Below, piece by piece: positions 11,438-19,487 of a stretch of DNA of 23,703 bases (its first letter is position 1; the number at the start of each line of letters is the position of its first letter). A program made the translations under genes and the position numbers. The stretch comes from Priapulus caudatus (lineage: Eukaryota > Priapulida > Priapulimorpha > Priapulimorphida > Priapulidae): positions 5,690-29,392 of the forward strand of contig NW_014579619.1 in the NCBI RefSeq assembly GCF_000485595.1, in the 5' to 3' direction. Under the pieces are notes generated by a model, which did no database searches, was not told the origin of the DNA, and saw only the letters and a program-made list of their open reading frames with translations.

Positions 11438-12110
11438 TAACTCGTTAGCTTACCCCCTGTACAGCATTTTTCAAATTCCTCTCATGCCGCACTTGCTAAT
11501 GTGGTTATAATTCATCCAGCTCAGCCACACCCGAGCTGCATGGGCAGTTTTCTTCCTATAATGGCGCCACTTCCTCACAACAATGATCTCGCATCACAGC
11601 TGGTGTTTGCACTACGCTGTGCCACTGAAGAGGTACGCATTACAGGTGAATGGAACTTTAGAGCGCAAGCCTGCGAAGAGCTGGTTTCGACATTATGGAT
11701 CACATCACTGATCCGCTTTCTTTCAGCTGCTCCACACGTCCGAGAGAACTAGGCAGAACTGAAGTTTGCACTGCACCAGAGCAATAACCATTGCACTGGT
11801 ACCGGACGGGCGCTCCGCAACCGGCTGGACTCTACTTTGTCAACAGTCAGTTACGTTACACAAATGTGTACCTCATCGGTCACCATCTTCCTCGTTGGTA
11901 GTTTAGCGTAATTTAAGTTACCACGCTTCGTTTACCATCCTTCAGCGCATTCGGAAGAGTCCGACGTGCCTGTCACTAGATTTACAGAACATTTTTGCCA
12001 ATAATAGGCCATAGTTCGAACATAGTACGACATTGTTGCCTTAGCCCGGGCAGTTACAGTCTTGCCAGTAAATGTCCCGCCTGTTGTCCACATCTATAAC
12101 ACACACCTTG
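11438..12110 (-). pseudogene. Gypsy gag/protease junction with CCHC knuckle
   Basis: A CCHC nucleocapsid-type motif, CYRCGQQAGHL, reads on the minus strand from 12101 down to about 12069, with the final Cys a few codons on and one base out of frame. Below it, a GTSAMVIAL-like run near 11770-11800 is only weakly reminiscent of an aspartic-protease active-site region. Next to the hAT insertion point, minus-strand codons read FEKCCTGGKLTSYN, matching the conserved stretch just before the gypsy RT. This is the upstream half of the interrupted pol reading. The knuckle and the pre-RT stretch are seen directly. The protease assignment is a weak inference. Confidence 0.6.
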
Positions 12111-12505
12111 GATGTCGCAGTGGGTTTTCCGATACAATCCCGTCCTTAGCACAGCTTTAACGGTTTATCCCTTTGCGGTTTACCGTTACGCTATGGACAG
12201 CTCATTGGTCGACCTCTCCAACTGAGTCTCCACAGCGCATAGGCACAAGCAATCTCCTGCAATTTTGCCAATGTCAGCTGTTTTCACCGTTCGTAGGAGT
12301 GTCCACGGACAGACCGTGACGCCGAATATGTAGGATAAGATATGGCATGATTGCCTATCCTCATCTATAAATTCGCAATGGCAGCCCTGCTCTCACGGCG
12401 TGTGATGTACGCGGCTTATCAGGCGCTCATTTGCTCTGCATCGCTTCCATAAACATATTCTCTCGAACGGCACGATTAACTGCACCACAAGATCTGTGGA
12501 CAATA

Positions 12506-12820
12506 TTATAACAACGGCCTGCCTTTAAACGTGTTCTCACACACTAACGGCGCGCTCCTCACCTCCACCATCTCCTGTTTCACGACAGGCAGATTGTGAC
12601 AAGCAAATACTCCATGCCCCTTCTTTCCTCCTCGAGTCTTCTGGGTGTAGGGTGTATATAAATCGTGTAACCTTGACCCCCACACTGTCAACAATAATAC
12701 TCTTACTGGACTGTCCTCAGGTGCTGACCTTTGCATTCGCGTACCGCGCTGAAGGCATCGACTTGCAATCTTTTGCCATCGGGACCAAAACATGAAGGAA
12801 CCTCCCAGCCAGATCAAACT
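12506..12820 (-). pseudogene. gag: Gag-like remnant of the gypsy element
   Basis: The minus-strand frame contains W-S-R-W-Q near its start and later VRVLLLTVWGSRLHDLY. Spacing and character suit the capsid region of gypsy gag proteins, where a W..W segment is followed by a hydrophobic LL...G....+Y helix. It lies just downstream (in element sense) of the 5' LTR and leader, where gag belongs. The reading is about 100 residues and gag normally runs 250-400, so most is lost or frameshifted. The match is pattern-level, without a catalytic or metal-binding residue. The CCHC knuckle at 12069-12101 supports it by position. Confidence 0.45.
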
Positions 12821-12915
12821 CAGGAAATAAACCTCCTAAGACCAGAACTGTTTCAGCAAGGACGGACAAACTCCGTCAAGCGATAGCTGAAGGTGTCAGT
12901 CGAATGTAAGCTTAT

Positions 12916-12926
12916 CCTCGTCGCCA
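12916..12926 (-). other. Primer-binding-like site of the gypsy element
   Basis: The minus strand reads TGGCGACGAGG three bases after the LTR end. A TGGCG... start just inside the 5' LTR is the usual form of a tRNA primer-binding site in Ty3/gypsy elements. It is missing beside the other LTR, which fixes this copy as the 5' LTR. The cognate tRNA was not determined. Confidence 0.6.
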
Positions 12927-12929
12927 TAC

Positions 12930-13121
12930 TGTAACCGTTATACTGTGTTATAATTCCAGATAAACCAATAACACTGCTTTGTCTTAACGCTCGTTATTTA
13001 CCCGCCATAAAAGAGCCGCGATATTCATCCCCGTCATGCCCTACCACCAAGCATCCATCATACTGCGAGCTGTAATAGTATCAATTGGAACACTAAATAT
13101 CTGGATGGGTTATACACTACA
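12930..13121 (-). repeat. Gypsy 5' LTR (minus-strand sense)
   Basis: A 192-bp partner of the LTR at 2510-2690. It starts TGTAGTGTATAACCC and ends TTACA on the minus strand. It is followed inward by the primer-binding-like site and a leader leading to gag-like sequence. The two LTRs differ by many substitutions and indels, indicating an old insertion. Confidence 0.75.
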
Positions 13122-13293
13122 GCGGCGCCTATGTTATCAAAACGTGGTTAGAAATTCTCCGTCGATTCAAAGCAATACAACATCATTTTAAGTGAAGTAT
13201 GCCATTAATATTGGCTGATAATGAACGGATATTGAATCATTTATATACGTAGACTTGGTTGCTGTTGTTTACAAACCGATACATGCCGGAATA

Positions 13294-13587
13294 ATGGCAA
13301 CATTGGCAGTGAAAGCGCTAAACGAGCTGATCCGATGCAATTTGCATGGCAGAGATGCTAATGCACTGCTGGAATTTGCACTCGATTATTTTGATGATGA
13401 ACGTGTGATTGTGTCTGATGTAGAAGATGAGAGTGATGACGAAGAGTCCGAGGTGTTTGATATTCATGATGCACTGGATTTTGGTGGTGTGCGTGCCAAC
13501 CAACAATCAGGATTTTGTTCACTTTTACAACCAAACCAAGTGTTTTATGCAGTCTGTGGTCGAGTTTGTCAAGATTTTCAGCTGTAA
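13294..13587 (+). CDS. Unrecognised acidic short ORF, possible exon or remnant
   Basis: The first ATG in the frame is at 13294, giving 97 residues. The first 65 look protein-like: a helix-prone start (MATLAVKALNELIRCNLHG) followed by an acidic stretch (VSDVEDESDDEESEVFD). After about 13490 this frame becomes less plausible, while the +2 neighbouring frame stays open from 13427 to 13705 and ends in an equally protein-like run (LVLEDPELNLSFELTFDIVP). That suggests either one frameshift in a decayed gene or a short spliced structure. I recognise no family. Acidic N-terminal patches occur in some transposases, but that is no identification. It lies just outside the gypsy 5' LTR. Confidence 0.35.
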   Translation: MATLAVKALNELIRCNLHGRDANALLEFALDYFDDERVIVSDVEDESDDEESEVFDIHDALDFGGVRANQQSGFCSLLQPNQVFYAVCGRVCQDFQL

Positions 13588-13705
13588 GGGTATCGCCGCC
13601 CCCTCCAAGTTGGTCCTGGAGGACCCTGAATTAAATTTAAGTTTTGAATTAACATTTGATATAGTTCCAAGAGTGTGTATGCAACATTTGGTGGCAATAT
13701 CTTGA

Positions 13706-14701
13706 ATATAAAGTATTGGTTGGTATGGAAACTTGGCATTTGATTACAATTATTTTTAACCTCAATTTTCTCAAAGTTTTGTTTCTGAATTTTGCGAATT
13801 TGTCATGAACAAATCTGGCAATTTCTCGGCAATCACTAAAGATAGAGAGTTGAGAGTGGTATCAAAAAGCTTATGACCCAGGGAATCTGAATATTTGCAT
13901 AACTCCATTGTTGTATATCCGCGCACTAAATTTTATAATAACCATACATAAGGATATTGACGCTAGGTGTCGCCCTCGTTGGCTGAGGAAGAATAAAACG
14001 TGTTTCTTAAACTGTGTTTGTCTCAATTGATTCTACGGATTATACCAGAAGTTCTAAACTATACAATACCACATACGTTTAGGACAACGTATAACATAAC
14101 ATCCATATTCCAAAATTTCTGTTGCAGAATGGTTTCTATATTGTTGACAATAAAGCTGATTTGATTATATTACACTAAGTGGCGAATACAATTGGCAAAT
14201 GATTTAGCTGCTCACTAAATTGCGATTGAATAATGATATCATCCAATTACCGCGTCGTTTCGTAAAATATTTTCGTCCACAATCTTTTCCCATATCTATG
14301 ACGTATATTTTACCCATATCTGTGTAATATTCTATATATATGTATATTAATATATGTATAATATACATGTATGTACTATGTATATCCTTTACTGCTCAAT
14401 AAAAATATTAAGAAATATAAGTCCACGCAAGATGCAAGTTTGCATTTTTTTCCCATATGAATGAAAATAATAACATCCTACTTGGACATGTAAATGTTGA
14501 TGGGCGATAATTTTAACGACCTCTCTTTATTTAAAAAAATGTAATTTTAAATGTAAATTGTAAATGTAATTGTTAATCGTACACCTGTTTCAAAACACTA
14601 ATTGAACTATGATATTTTGTTTTCGTATTTACAAGATCACGTATGAAATAAAATGTTCTGTAGCAGTTTATTGGCACCTAGAATCCATGAAAATGCGTTG
14701 C
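13706..14701. other. AT-rich non-coding interval with a possible solo LTR
   Basis: No gene is supported. At 13909 sequence starts TGTTGTATATCC and includes a GC-rich patch and an aataaaa (about 13993). It then runs to ggattataccagaagt near 14036-14053, whose arrangement resembles an LTR followed by a primer-binding site, but no second copy is seen. An AT-rich palindromic tract (tatatatgtatattaatat and neighbours) occupies about 14330-14385, and short 'aaatgtaa' repeats lie at 14540-14575. Confidence 0.3.
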
Positions 14702-15389
14702 TGTATCCCCCGCGATGAAGTCGGCGGGGATACTATGGTTTCATGTCTGTCCGGCCGCCCCTGCCGCAGACACTTTCCCTTCCGTCTATAACTCGACCCT
14801 TAATTGACCTAGCATGACCAACCTTGGTATACTTACACATCCTGGGGAGAAGGCGTGTCGCATACTAAAACCAGGTCACTGCGCCCTTTATTTGACCTTG
14901 ACATTGACCTTGATCATATTTCTCTTCCGTTCTATAACTCGGCCCGTATTTGTCTTTATAACGCGACCAACCTTGGTATACTTACACATCTTGGGGAGAA
15001 GGTGTGTCGCGTACCAAAACCAGGTTACTGCGACCTTTATTTGACTCTGACTTTGGTCATAATTCCCTTCCGCTCTATAATTTGGCCCCTAATTGACCTA
15101 GCGCGAGCAAACTTGGTATAGTTACACAACTTGGGGAGAAGGTTTGTCGCGTACCAAAACAAGGTCACTGCGACCTTTATTTGACCTTGACATTGAAATT
15201 GATCATATTTCCTTTCCGTTCTATAACTCGGCCCCTAATTGACCTAGCGCAACCAGACTTGGTATACTTACACATCTGAGGCAGATGAGCTGTGTAATAA
15301 ACCTATGTGTCTTTGTGACTTATTTCACTTAACCTACCTTGTACGTCCTTATGGAGATATTTCCTTCATACTAGATCGCGGGGGATACA
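14702..15389. mobile_element. Inverted-repeat element containing ~145-bp tandem repeats
   Basis: The ends are perfect 15-bp inverted repeats: TGTATCCCCCGCGAT at 14702-14716 and ATCGCGGGGGATACA at 15375-15389. The interior is dominated by tandem units starting near 14779, 14933, 15067 and 15213 (spacings 154, 134 and 146), the last one partial. Each carries 'cttccg..ctataa', 'cttggtata.ttacaca', 'ggggagaagg' and 'ttatttgac' words. A hairpin (ccccgc..gcgggg) overlaps the left end. Short elements with a tandem core are known from molluscs (for example the pearl family of oysters); I claim only similar architecture. It lies 0.2 kb upstream of the zinc-finger exon and could be in its upstream intron. 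Confidence 0.65.
14779..15275. repeat. Tandem repeat array, ~145-bp unit, about 3.4 copies
   Basis: Units at 14779-14932, 14933-15066 and 15067-15212 and a partial unit at 15213-15275 share long nearly identical segments, with indels around the 'ttgaccttgacattgacctt' part. Open frames through the array encode repeated short peptides because the repeat is repeated; they are not supported as genes. Confidence 0.85.
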
Positions 15390-15584
15390 TGTAGTTGGCG
15401 ACAACCACCATTTCTAGTTTTATAACATATCCCTAAATGAAATTCAAGGCCATAGGTGTCACGGTGCCCAACGACAGGTCCATTATCATCATAATACTTG
15501 TGGGTATTGATATCTTATCGTATTGATATAGACAACCATGTTCACAGTAAGAATGTCTAAAGCTGAAGGTAGTTGGTGATTAAC

Positions 15585-15604
15585 GTTGATTTTTTTCCCC
15601 GCAG
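15585..15604 (+). promoter_or_regulatory. Probable 3' splice acceptor of the zinc-finger exon
   Basis: A long pyrimidine run followed by CCCCGCAG|GAAG fits a eukaryotic 3' splice site, placing the exon start at 15605. An in-frame TAG at 15652-15654 shows that the coding frame opens after it, so the intron would lie in the 5' UTR. The upstream exon is not identified. Confidence 0.5.
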
Positions 15605-15669
15605 GAAGTCGAACGACAGAGGGGAGAACCTGCGCGGGGGAAGAAACTGCTTAGCTTCCCACCCGTGTG

Positions 15670-17148
15670 ATGGACTCTTCCCACTTAGATGTACCGCCTG
15701 CAGAAGGAGAGAAATCGCACGCGTGTGATACGTGTGGTCACAGATTCGCGCTAGAGAAGCATCTGCGGACCCACATGCTCATTCACTCGGGAGAGAAACC
15801 CTATGCGTGTGATACGTGTGACTATAGATGCTTTAGTATGACTCAACTCAAGCTACACAAACGCACCCATACAGGAGAGAAATCCTACGTGTGTGACATT
15901 TGTTCATATTCGTGTTTCAACTCAAGTAGCCTAAGGATTCACTTTCGAACTCACACGGGTGAGAAACCCTATGCATGCGACACATGTGACTACAGGGGCA
16001 CTCAGCTATTCAACCTTGAGTCACACAAGCGAACTCACACAGGAGAGAAACCCTACGTGTGTGATATTTGTTTATATTCATATTCTCACTCGCATCATCT
16101 GAAGGAGCACTTTCGAACTCACTCAGGAGAAAAGCCCTATGCATGTGACACATGCGAGTACAAATGTATGTCATCCTCTGCTCTCCAGGCACACAAGCGA
16201 ACTCACACAGGAGAGAAACCCTACAAGTGTGACACATGTGACTACAGGTGCTCTCACCTATCCAGTCTTAAGACACACATGCGCTCTCACACAGGAGAGA
16301 AACCCTTTGCATGTGACACATGTGACTACAGGTGCAATCAACCAGCAAATCTTAAGAAACACAAGCGAACTCACACAGGAGAGAAGCTCTATGCATGTGA
16401 TACGTGTGACTACAGATGCTATGAAGTGGCTAAACTCAAGCAACACAAACGCATCCATACAGGAGAGAAACCATACGTGTGTGACATTTGTTCATGTTCA
16501 TATTCTCACTTGAGTGGTCTGAAGGTGCACTTTCGAACTCACTCGGGTGATAAGCTTTATGCATGTGACAAATGCGAGTACAAATGTATGTCATTCTCTG
16601 CTCTCCAGGCACACAAGCGAACTCACACAGGAGAGAACCCCTACAAGTGTGATATGTGTGACTACAGGTGCAATCAACCAGCAAATCTTAAGACACACAA
16701 GCGAACTCACACAGGAAAGAAGCTCTATGCATGTGATACGTGTGACTACAGATGCTCTGAAGTGGCTAAACTCAAGGAACACAAGCGCATTCATACAGGA
16801 GAGAAACCATACGTGTGTGACATTTGTTCATGTTCATATTCTCACTTGAGTGGTCTGAAGGTGCACTTTCGAACTCACTCAGGAGAAAAGCCCTATGCAT
16901 GTGACAAATGCGAGTACAAATGTACGTCATCCTCTGCTCTCCAGGCACACAAGCGAACTCACACAGGAGAGAAACCCTATGCATGTGATACGTGTGATTA
17001 TAGATGCTCTCAAATGTCTTGCCTCAAGCGACACAAGCGCATTCACACAGGCGAAAAGCCTTATGCATGTGACACATGTGACTACAGGTGCGCTCAACTA
17101 TCCAGTCTCAAGAAACACAAGCGAACTCACATGGGAGGAAAGCCATAG
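15670..17148 (+). CDS. Seventeen-finger C2H2 zinc-finger protein
   Basis: A single open frame of 492 codons from the ATG at 15670 (GTGATGGAC; an in-frame stop at 15652 excludes an earlier ATG). After a 14-residue leader the protein is wholly 17 tandem C2H2 fingers of 28 residues, joined by HTGEKPY-type linkers, so it should bind DNA in the nucleus and probably regulates transcription. There is no KRAB, BTB, SCAN or ZAD domain. All 17 fingers keep C-x2-C...H-x3-H. In 12 of 17 the core Phe position is Cys (CDTCDYRC type). Fingers 8-11 and 12-15 are a tandem four-finger duplication (336 bp). The last linker decays to HMGGKP before the stop. The array lies in one exon; upstream coding exons are unlikely given the stop. 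The target site and orthologue are unknown. Confidence 0.92.
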   Translation: MDSSHLDVPPAEGEKSHACDTCGHRFALEKHLRTHMLIHSGEKPYACDTCDYRCFSMTQLKLHKRTHTGEKSYVCDICSYSCFNSSSLRIHFRTHTGEKPYACDTCDYRGTQLFNLESHKRTHTGEKPYVCDICLYSYSHSHHLKEHFRTHSGEKPYACDTCEYKCMSSSALQAHKRTHTGEKPYKCDTCDYRCSHLSSLKTHMRSHTGEKPFACDTCDYRCNQPANLKKHKRTHTGEKLYACDTCDYRCYEVAKLKQHKRIHTGEKPYVCDICSCSYSHLSGLKVHFRTHSGDKLYACDKCEYKCMSFSALQAHKRTHTGENPYKCDMCDYRCNQPANLKTHKRTHTGKKLYACDTCDYRCSEVAKLKEHKRIHTGEKPYVCDICSCSYSHLSGLKVHFRTHSGEKPYACDKCEYKCTSSSALQAHKRTHTGEKPYACDTCDYRCSQMSCLKRHKRIHTGEKPYACDTCDYRCAQLSSLKKHKRTHMGGKP

Positions 17149-17241
17149 ACACGTGATAACACACAGCCAATGACATAGCTACTGCTTGCATGTGATATGT
17201 GTGGATATATTTGCTCTCCAGGATCGCTGCTATTCTCATGA
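17149..17241 (+). pseudogene. In-frame relic of an 18th zinc finger after the stop
   Basis: After the TAG at 17146-17148, the same frame continues through another TAG (17176-17178) and then reads ACDMCGYICSPGSLL from 17188. This matches the first half of the array's fingers (ACDTCDYRC...L), including both zinc-binding Cys and the Cys at the core position. It ends at TGA 17239-17241, before the histidines. It appears to be an eroded former finger, implying that the protein was once longer. Confidence 0.6.
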
Positions 17242-17960
17242 TGTTGTTTTACCCCCCCCCCCTCATCTTTTATTTTCTCATTGCTGATCAGTTTTCAGAA
17301 GTGCTTAGTGCGCTATTGATGTATAGCCACTTCTGCCAGTATACTGCCAGTATACTGCCAGCGCCCTTATATATTGCATAGTTGACAATGGAATGCCAAC
17401 TACAGTATGGCTTGTAAGTTCGTACCGTGTAAGCTTAGTCTAAAAAGGGAAGTGTCAAAAATCTGTGTGTGTGTGGAGTAGAATATATGTCGATCGTAGA
17501 TAGTAGACGTAGACAGTCAGGTAAGCGGTGGTAAGTACGGTTTAGTGCAAACACGGATAAAATCAGCGTACTCGTAGCGGTCAGATGTGGCCGACGTCTC
17601 CCCCGTTGTCACCAAAACCCCTGTCTTTTATCCGTCTGCATCGTCGTCCGACCTGTTTACTCATTTGTGTCGCGGGTCGTGGGTACAACGACCGGTCACG
17701 ACCAACGTACGACGGTGCCAGGTAGGCACGCCAACCACCGTCGATGTTACTCTCTTAATGATAAACTCAGCCTCTATTCTTGTTAAAGTTAATGTGTTCG
17801 TACCATTTTGAAATGCCTTCTGTCCACATTAAATTATGTCCGCTCTTAAGTATGCAGCTAATGTCTTCTGGGTCCCTCACCGGCCGTCCCTGGGCTTTTG
17901 CCTAACTAATGTGGCAAATTCCTCATGTCTCTCTCTCTCTTAGCTAAAACCCCGTACTAC
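17242..17960. other. Zinc-finger 3' flank, no other gene seen
   Basis: Probable 3' UTR and flank. It contains a poly-C run (17251-17264), an 11-bp tandem repeat (gccagtatact, about 2.5 copies at 17334-17361), a short TG tract near 17464 and CT repeats before 17941. The only polyadenylation-like hexamer noted is ATTAAA near 17829. A short frame at 17587-17811 has no recognisable content. Confidence 0.35.
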
Positions 17961-17962
17961 AT

Positions 17963-17976
17963 GAGTGTGTGTGTGT

Positions 17977-18029
<53 letters not shown>

Positions 18030-18042
18030 TGCGTGCGCGTGT
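17963..18042. repeat. GT/GC microsatellite
   Basis: A (GT)n tract passes into (GCGT)n and then GCGCGTGTG. This is a standard dinucleotide-tetranucleotide compound repeat. Confidence 0.95.
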
Positions 18043-18120
18043 GGTATAAATACATATAATTGGTAATAATTATTAATTGAGTTGTTCTATTTTCTGAATT
18101 GTATTGAGCAAACATACAAC

Positions 18121-18395
18121 ACGCTCGCACGCTCGTACTCACACACACGTACGCATGCACGCACGCATGCACACACCCACGCACGTAAGCAGGTATACTC
18201 ACGCATGTGCGCACGCACGTAAGCACGTATACTCACGCATGCACACGCATGCACACACGCACGCACGCACGCATGCACGCACGCACGTAAGTAGGTATAC
18301 TCACGCACACACGCATGCACGCACGCACGCACGTAAGCAGGTATACTCACCCATGCACGCACGCACGCACGCACGTAAGCAGGTATACCTACGAA

Positions 18396-18431
<36 letters not shown>

Positions 18432-18510
18432 GGCACGTAAGCAGGTATACTCATGCACGCACGCTCGCACGCACGCACGTACCCATGTATACTCACGCAC
18501 GCGCGCCCAT
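18121..18510. repeat. ACGC compound minisatellite with a recurring 18-20 bp insert
   Basis: (GCAC)n/(CACG)n runs are interrupted about seven times by versions of acgtaagcaggtatactcac, beginning near 18185, 18217, 18287, 18330, 18373, 18434 and 18477. The intervals vary because the (ACGC)n parts differ in length. Long frames on both strands (His/Ala/Thr/Arg-rich or Cys/Val/Arg/Ala-rich) are artefacts of the repeat. Confidence 0.9.
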
Positions 18511-18539
18511 CTCATCCGAACCTCTGAATCTGTTATTAA

Positions 18540-18769
18540 TCTGAACGAAATATATGATGAAGAAACTCGAATATTAATTAATCAAATTACGGATACTGTT
18601 AGGGTTACGGACGGGTAACACTGTAAAGGGCATTGCTACACAACTGCTCATCAAATTCAATCAAACTCATATCCATTACATAAGAGAGATGTCTCTCTAC
18701 GCTCTCGATGAAATTTGTCATCTGAACGAAATACATGACGAAGAAACTCGAATATTAATTAATCAAATT
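18540..18769. repeat. Direct repeat pair (49 bp, 181 bp apart)
   Basis: 18540-18588 and 18721-18769 both read tctgaacgaaata.atga.g followed by aagaaactcgaatattaatt and aatcaaatt, with only two or three differences. No target-duplication or inverted-repeat context was found. They may be remnants of a duplicated 181-bp segment. Confidence 0.8.
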
Positions 18770-18810
18770 TAGCAAATTAATTACAGCACGCAATCTTTTG
18801 CTGAAGAGCA

Positions 18811-18869
18811 TTATTTTCACTGGGAAATGTGAAAAGCAGTTTATTTTCACTATGAACTGTGAACAGTAC
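18811..18869. repeat. 30-bp imperfect tandem duplication
   Basis: Two adjacent 30-bp units start TTATTTTCACT, each able to form a small hairpin (ttcac...gtgaa). Confidence 0.65.
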
Positions 18870-18879
18870 CGCCCCTTAC

Positions 18880-18969
18880 CCACCCCCTCTTGAAGTGGTT
18901 AATACGAAACCCGCTTAATACAATTATTTTTCTTTGGCCCGTCAGTTTTCTACTAACGGGGTTTGACTG
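18880..18969 (-). repeat. Possible pogo/Tigger-type terminal inverted repeat, single end
   Basis: On the minus strand, next to a TA dinucleotide (18970-18971), the sequence begins CAGTCAAACCCCGTTAG and continues with further 'ttaagcgggtt' and 'gtattaa' words. CAGTcaAACCtCGTTA-like starts flanked by TA are typical of pogo/Tigger Tc1-mariner elements. The matching other end was not found, so this is a solo end or coincidence. Confidence 0.35.
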
Positions 18970-19064
18970 TAGTAATGATTCTTGGAAATGTAGGCAAACG
19001 CTTCGCAGGAATGGTTTATATCCTCCGCACGTAGTGTAGCGGAACGGTATTGTTTTCGCGCCGG

Positions 19065-19068
<4 letters not shown>

Positions 19069-19105
<37 letters not shown>

Positions 19106-19205
19106 CGCGTGTGTGTGTGTGTTGTGTGTGCGTGTGTGTGTGTGTGTGTGTATGTGTTGTGTGTGTGTGTGTGTGCGTGTGCGTGTGCGTGTGTGGGTGT
19201 CTGTC
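19069..19205. repeat. GT-rich microsatellite
   Basis: (GT)n with a GCGCGCGCGC block and (GTGTGC)n near the end. Frames through it encode Val/Cys runs and are artefacts. Confidence 0.95.
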
Positions 19206-19347
19206 TGTGACGTCTGCTCGATATTTTTGCAACCGTTAGAGGTAGAAACTTGGTTCAGAGGTGGACCTTAGGGGGCAGTGGAACCCTATTGATTTTGAGT
19301 GCCTTTCACCCAAGGTCAAGGGTAGCAGGTTTACATTTGATGAATGC

Positions 19348-19348
<1 letters not shown>

Positions 19349-19401
<53 letters not shown>

Positions 19402-19415
19402 TGATAGGTAAAAAA

Positions 19416-19449
<34 letters not shown>

Positions 19450-19487
19450 TGATAGGTAAAAAAATAGATAAATTGATAGATAGATAT
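19349..19487. repeat. (GATA)n microsatellite with a 48-bp higher-order unit
   Basis: Runs of (TAGA) are separated twice by the same 16-mer, ttgataggtaaaaaaa (19401-19416 and 19449-19464), exactly 48 bp apart. A third, degenerate transition (aaattgatag) follows. Ile/Tyr/Leu/Ser-rich frames on the minus strand are artefacts. Confidence 0.95.

Larger units (their letters stand above)
2510..13121 (-). mobile_element. Decayed Ty3/gypsy LTR retrotransposon with nested insertions
   Basis: Two related direct repeats at 2510-2690 and 12930-13121 begin TGTAGTGTATAACCC and end TTACA on the minus strand, the TG...CA form of LTRs. Between them, in minus-strand order, lie a primer-binding-like site, gag-like sequence with a CCHC knuckle, a weak protease region, reverse transcriptase, RNase H, integrase and a GPY/F-like tail, which is the Ty3/gypsy order. 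The span is 10.6 kb; removing the hAT insertion (6197-11429) and the inverted-repeat element (2829-3390) leaves about 4.8 kb, a usual length for this superfamily. Every coding part carries stops and frameshifts, and the LTRs have diverged visibly, so the copy is old and non-functional. Flanks (ggcgc before 2510; gcggcgc after 13121) give no exact target duplication. LTR pairing is inferred from order and orientation. Confidence 0.82.

Noticed and set aside
14814-15121. Plus-strand frames of 76 and 88 residues with repeated peptides
   Set aside because: The peptide repetition reflects the 145-bp tandem repeat array, not a protein.
15605-15715. KRAB, BTB or other effector domain ahead of the fingers
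   Set aside because: Only 14 residues precede the first finger and an in-frame stop lies at 15652, so none is encoded in this exon.
16010-16984. Several open frames antisense to, and out of frame with, the zinc-finger array
   Set aside because: They follow the 84-bp periodicity of the finger repeat and show no independent domain. They are reflections of the real gene.
18087-18544. Frames of about 140 residues on both strands
   Set aside because: They are translations of the ACGC minisatellite; no start context, domain or codon signal supports a gene.
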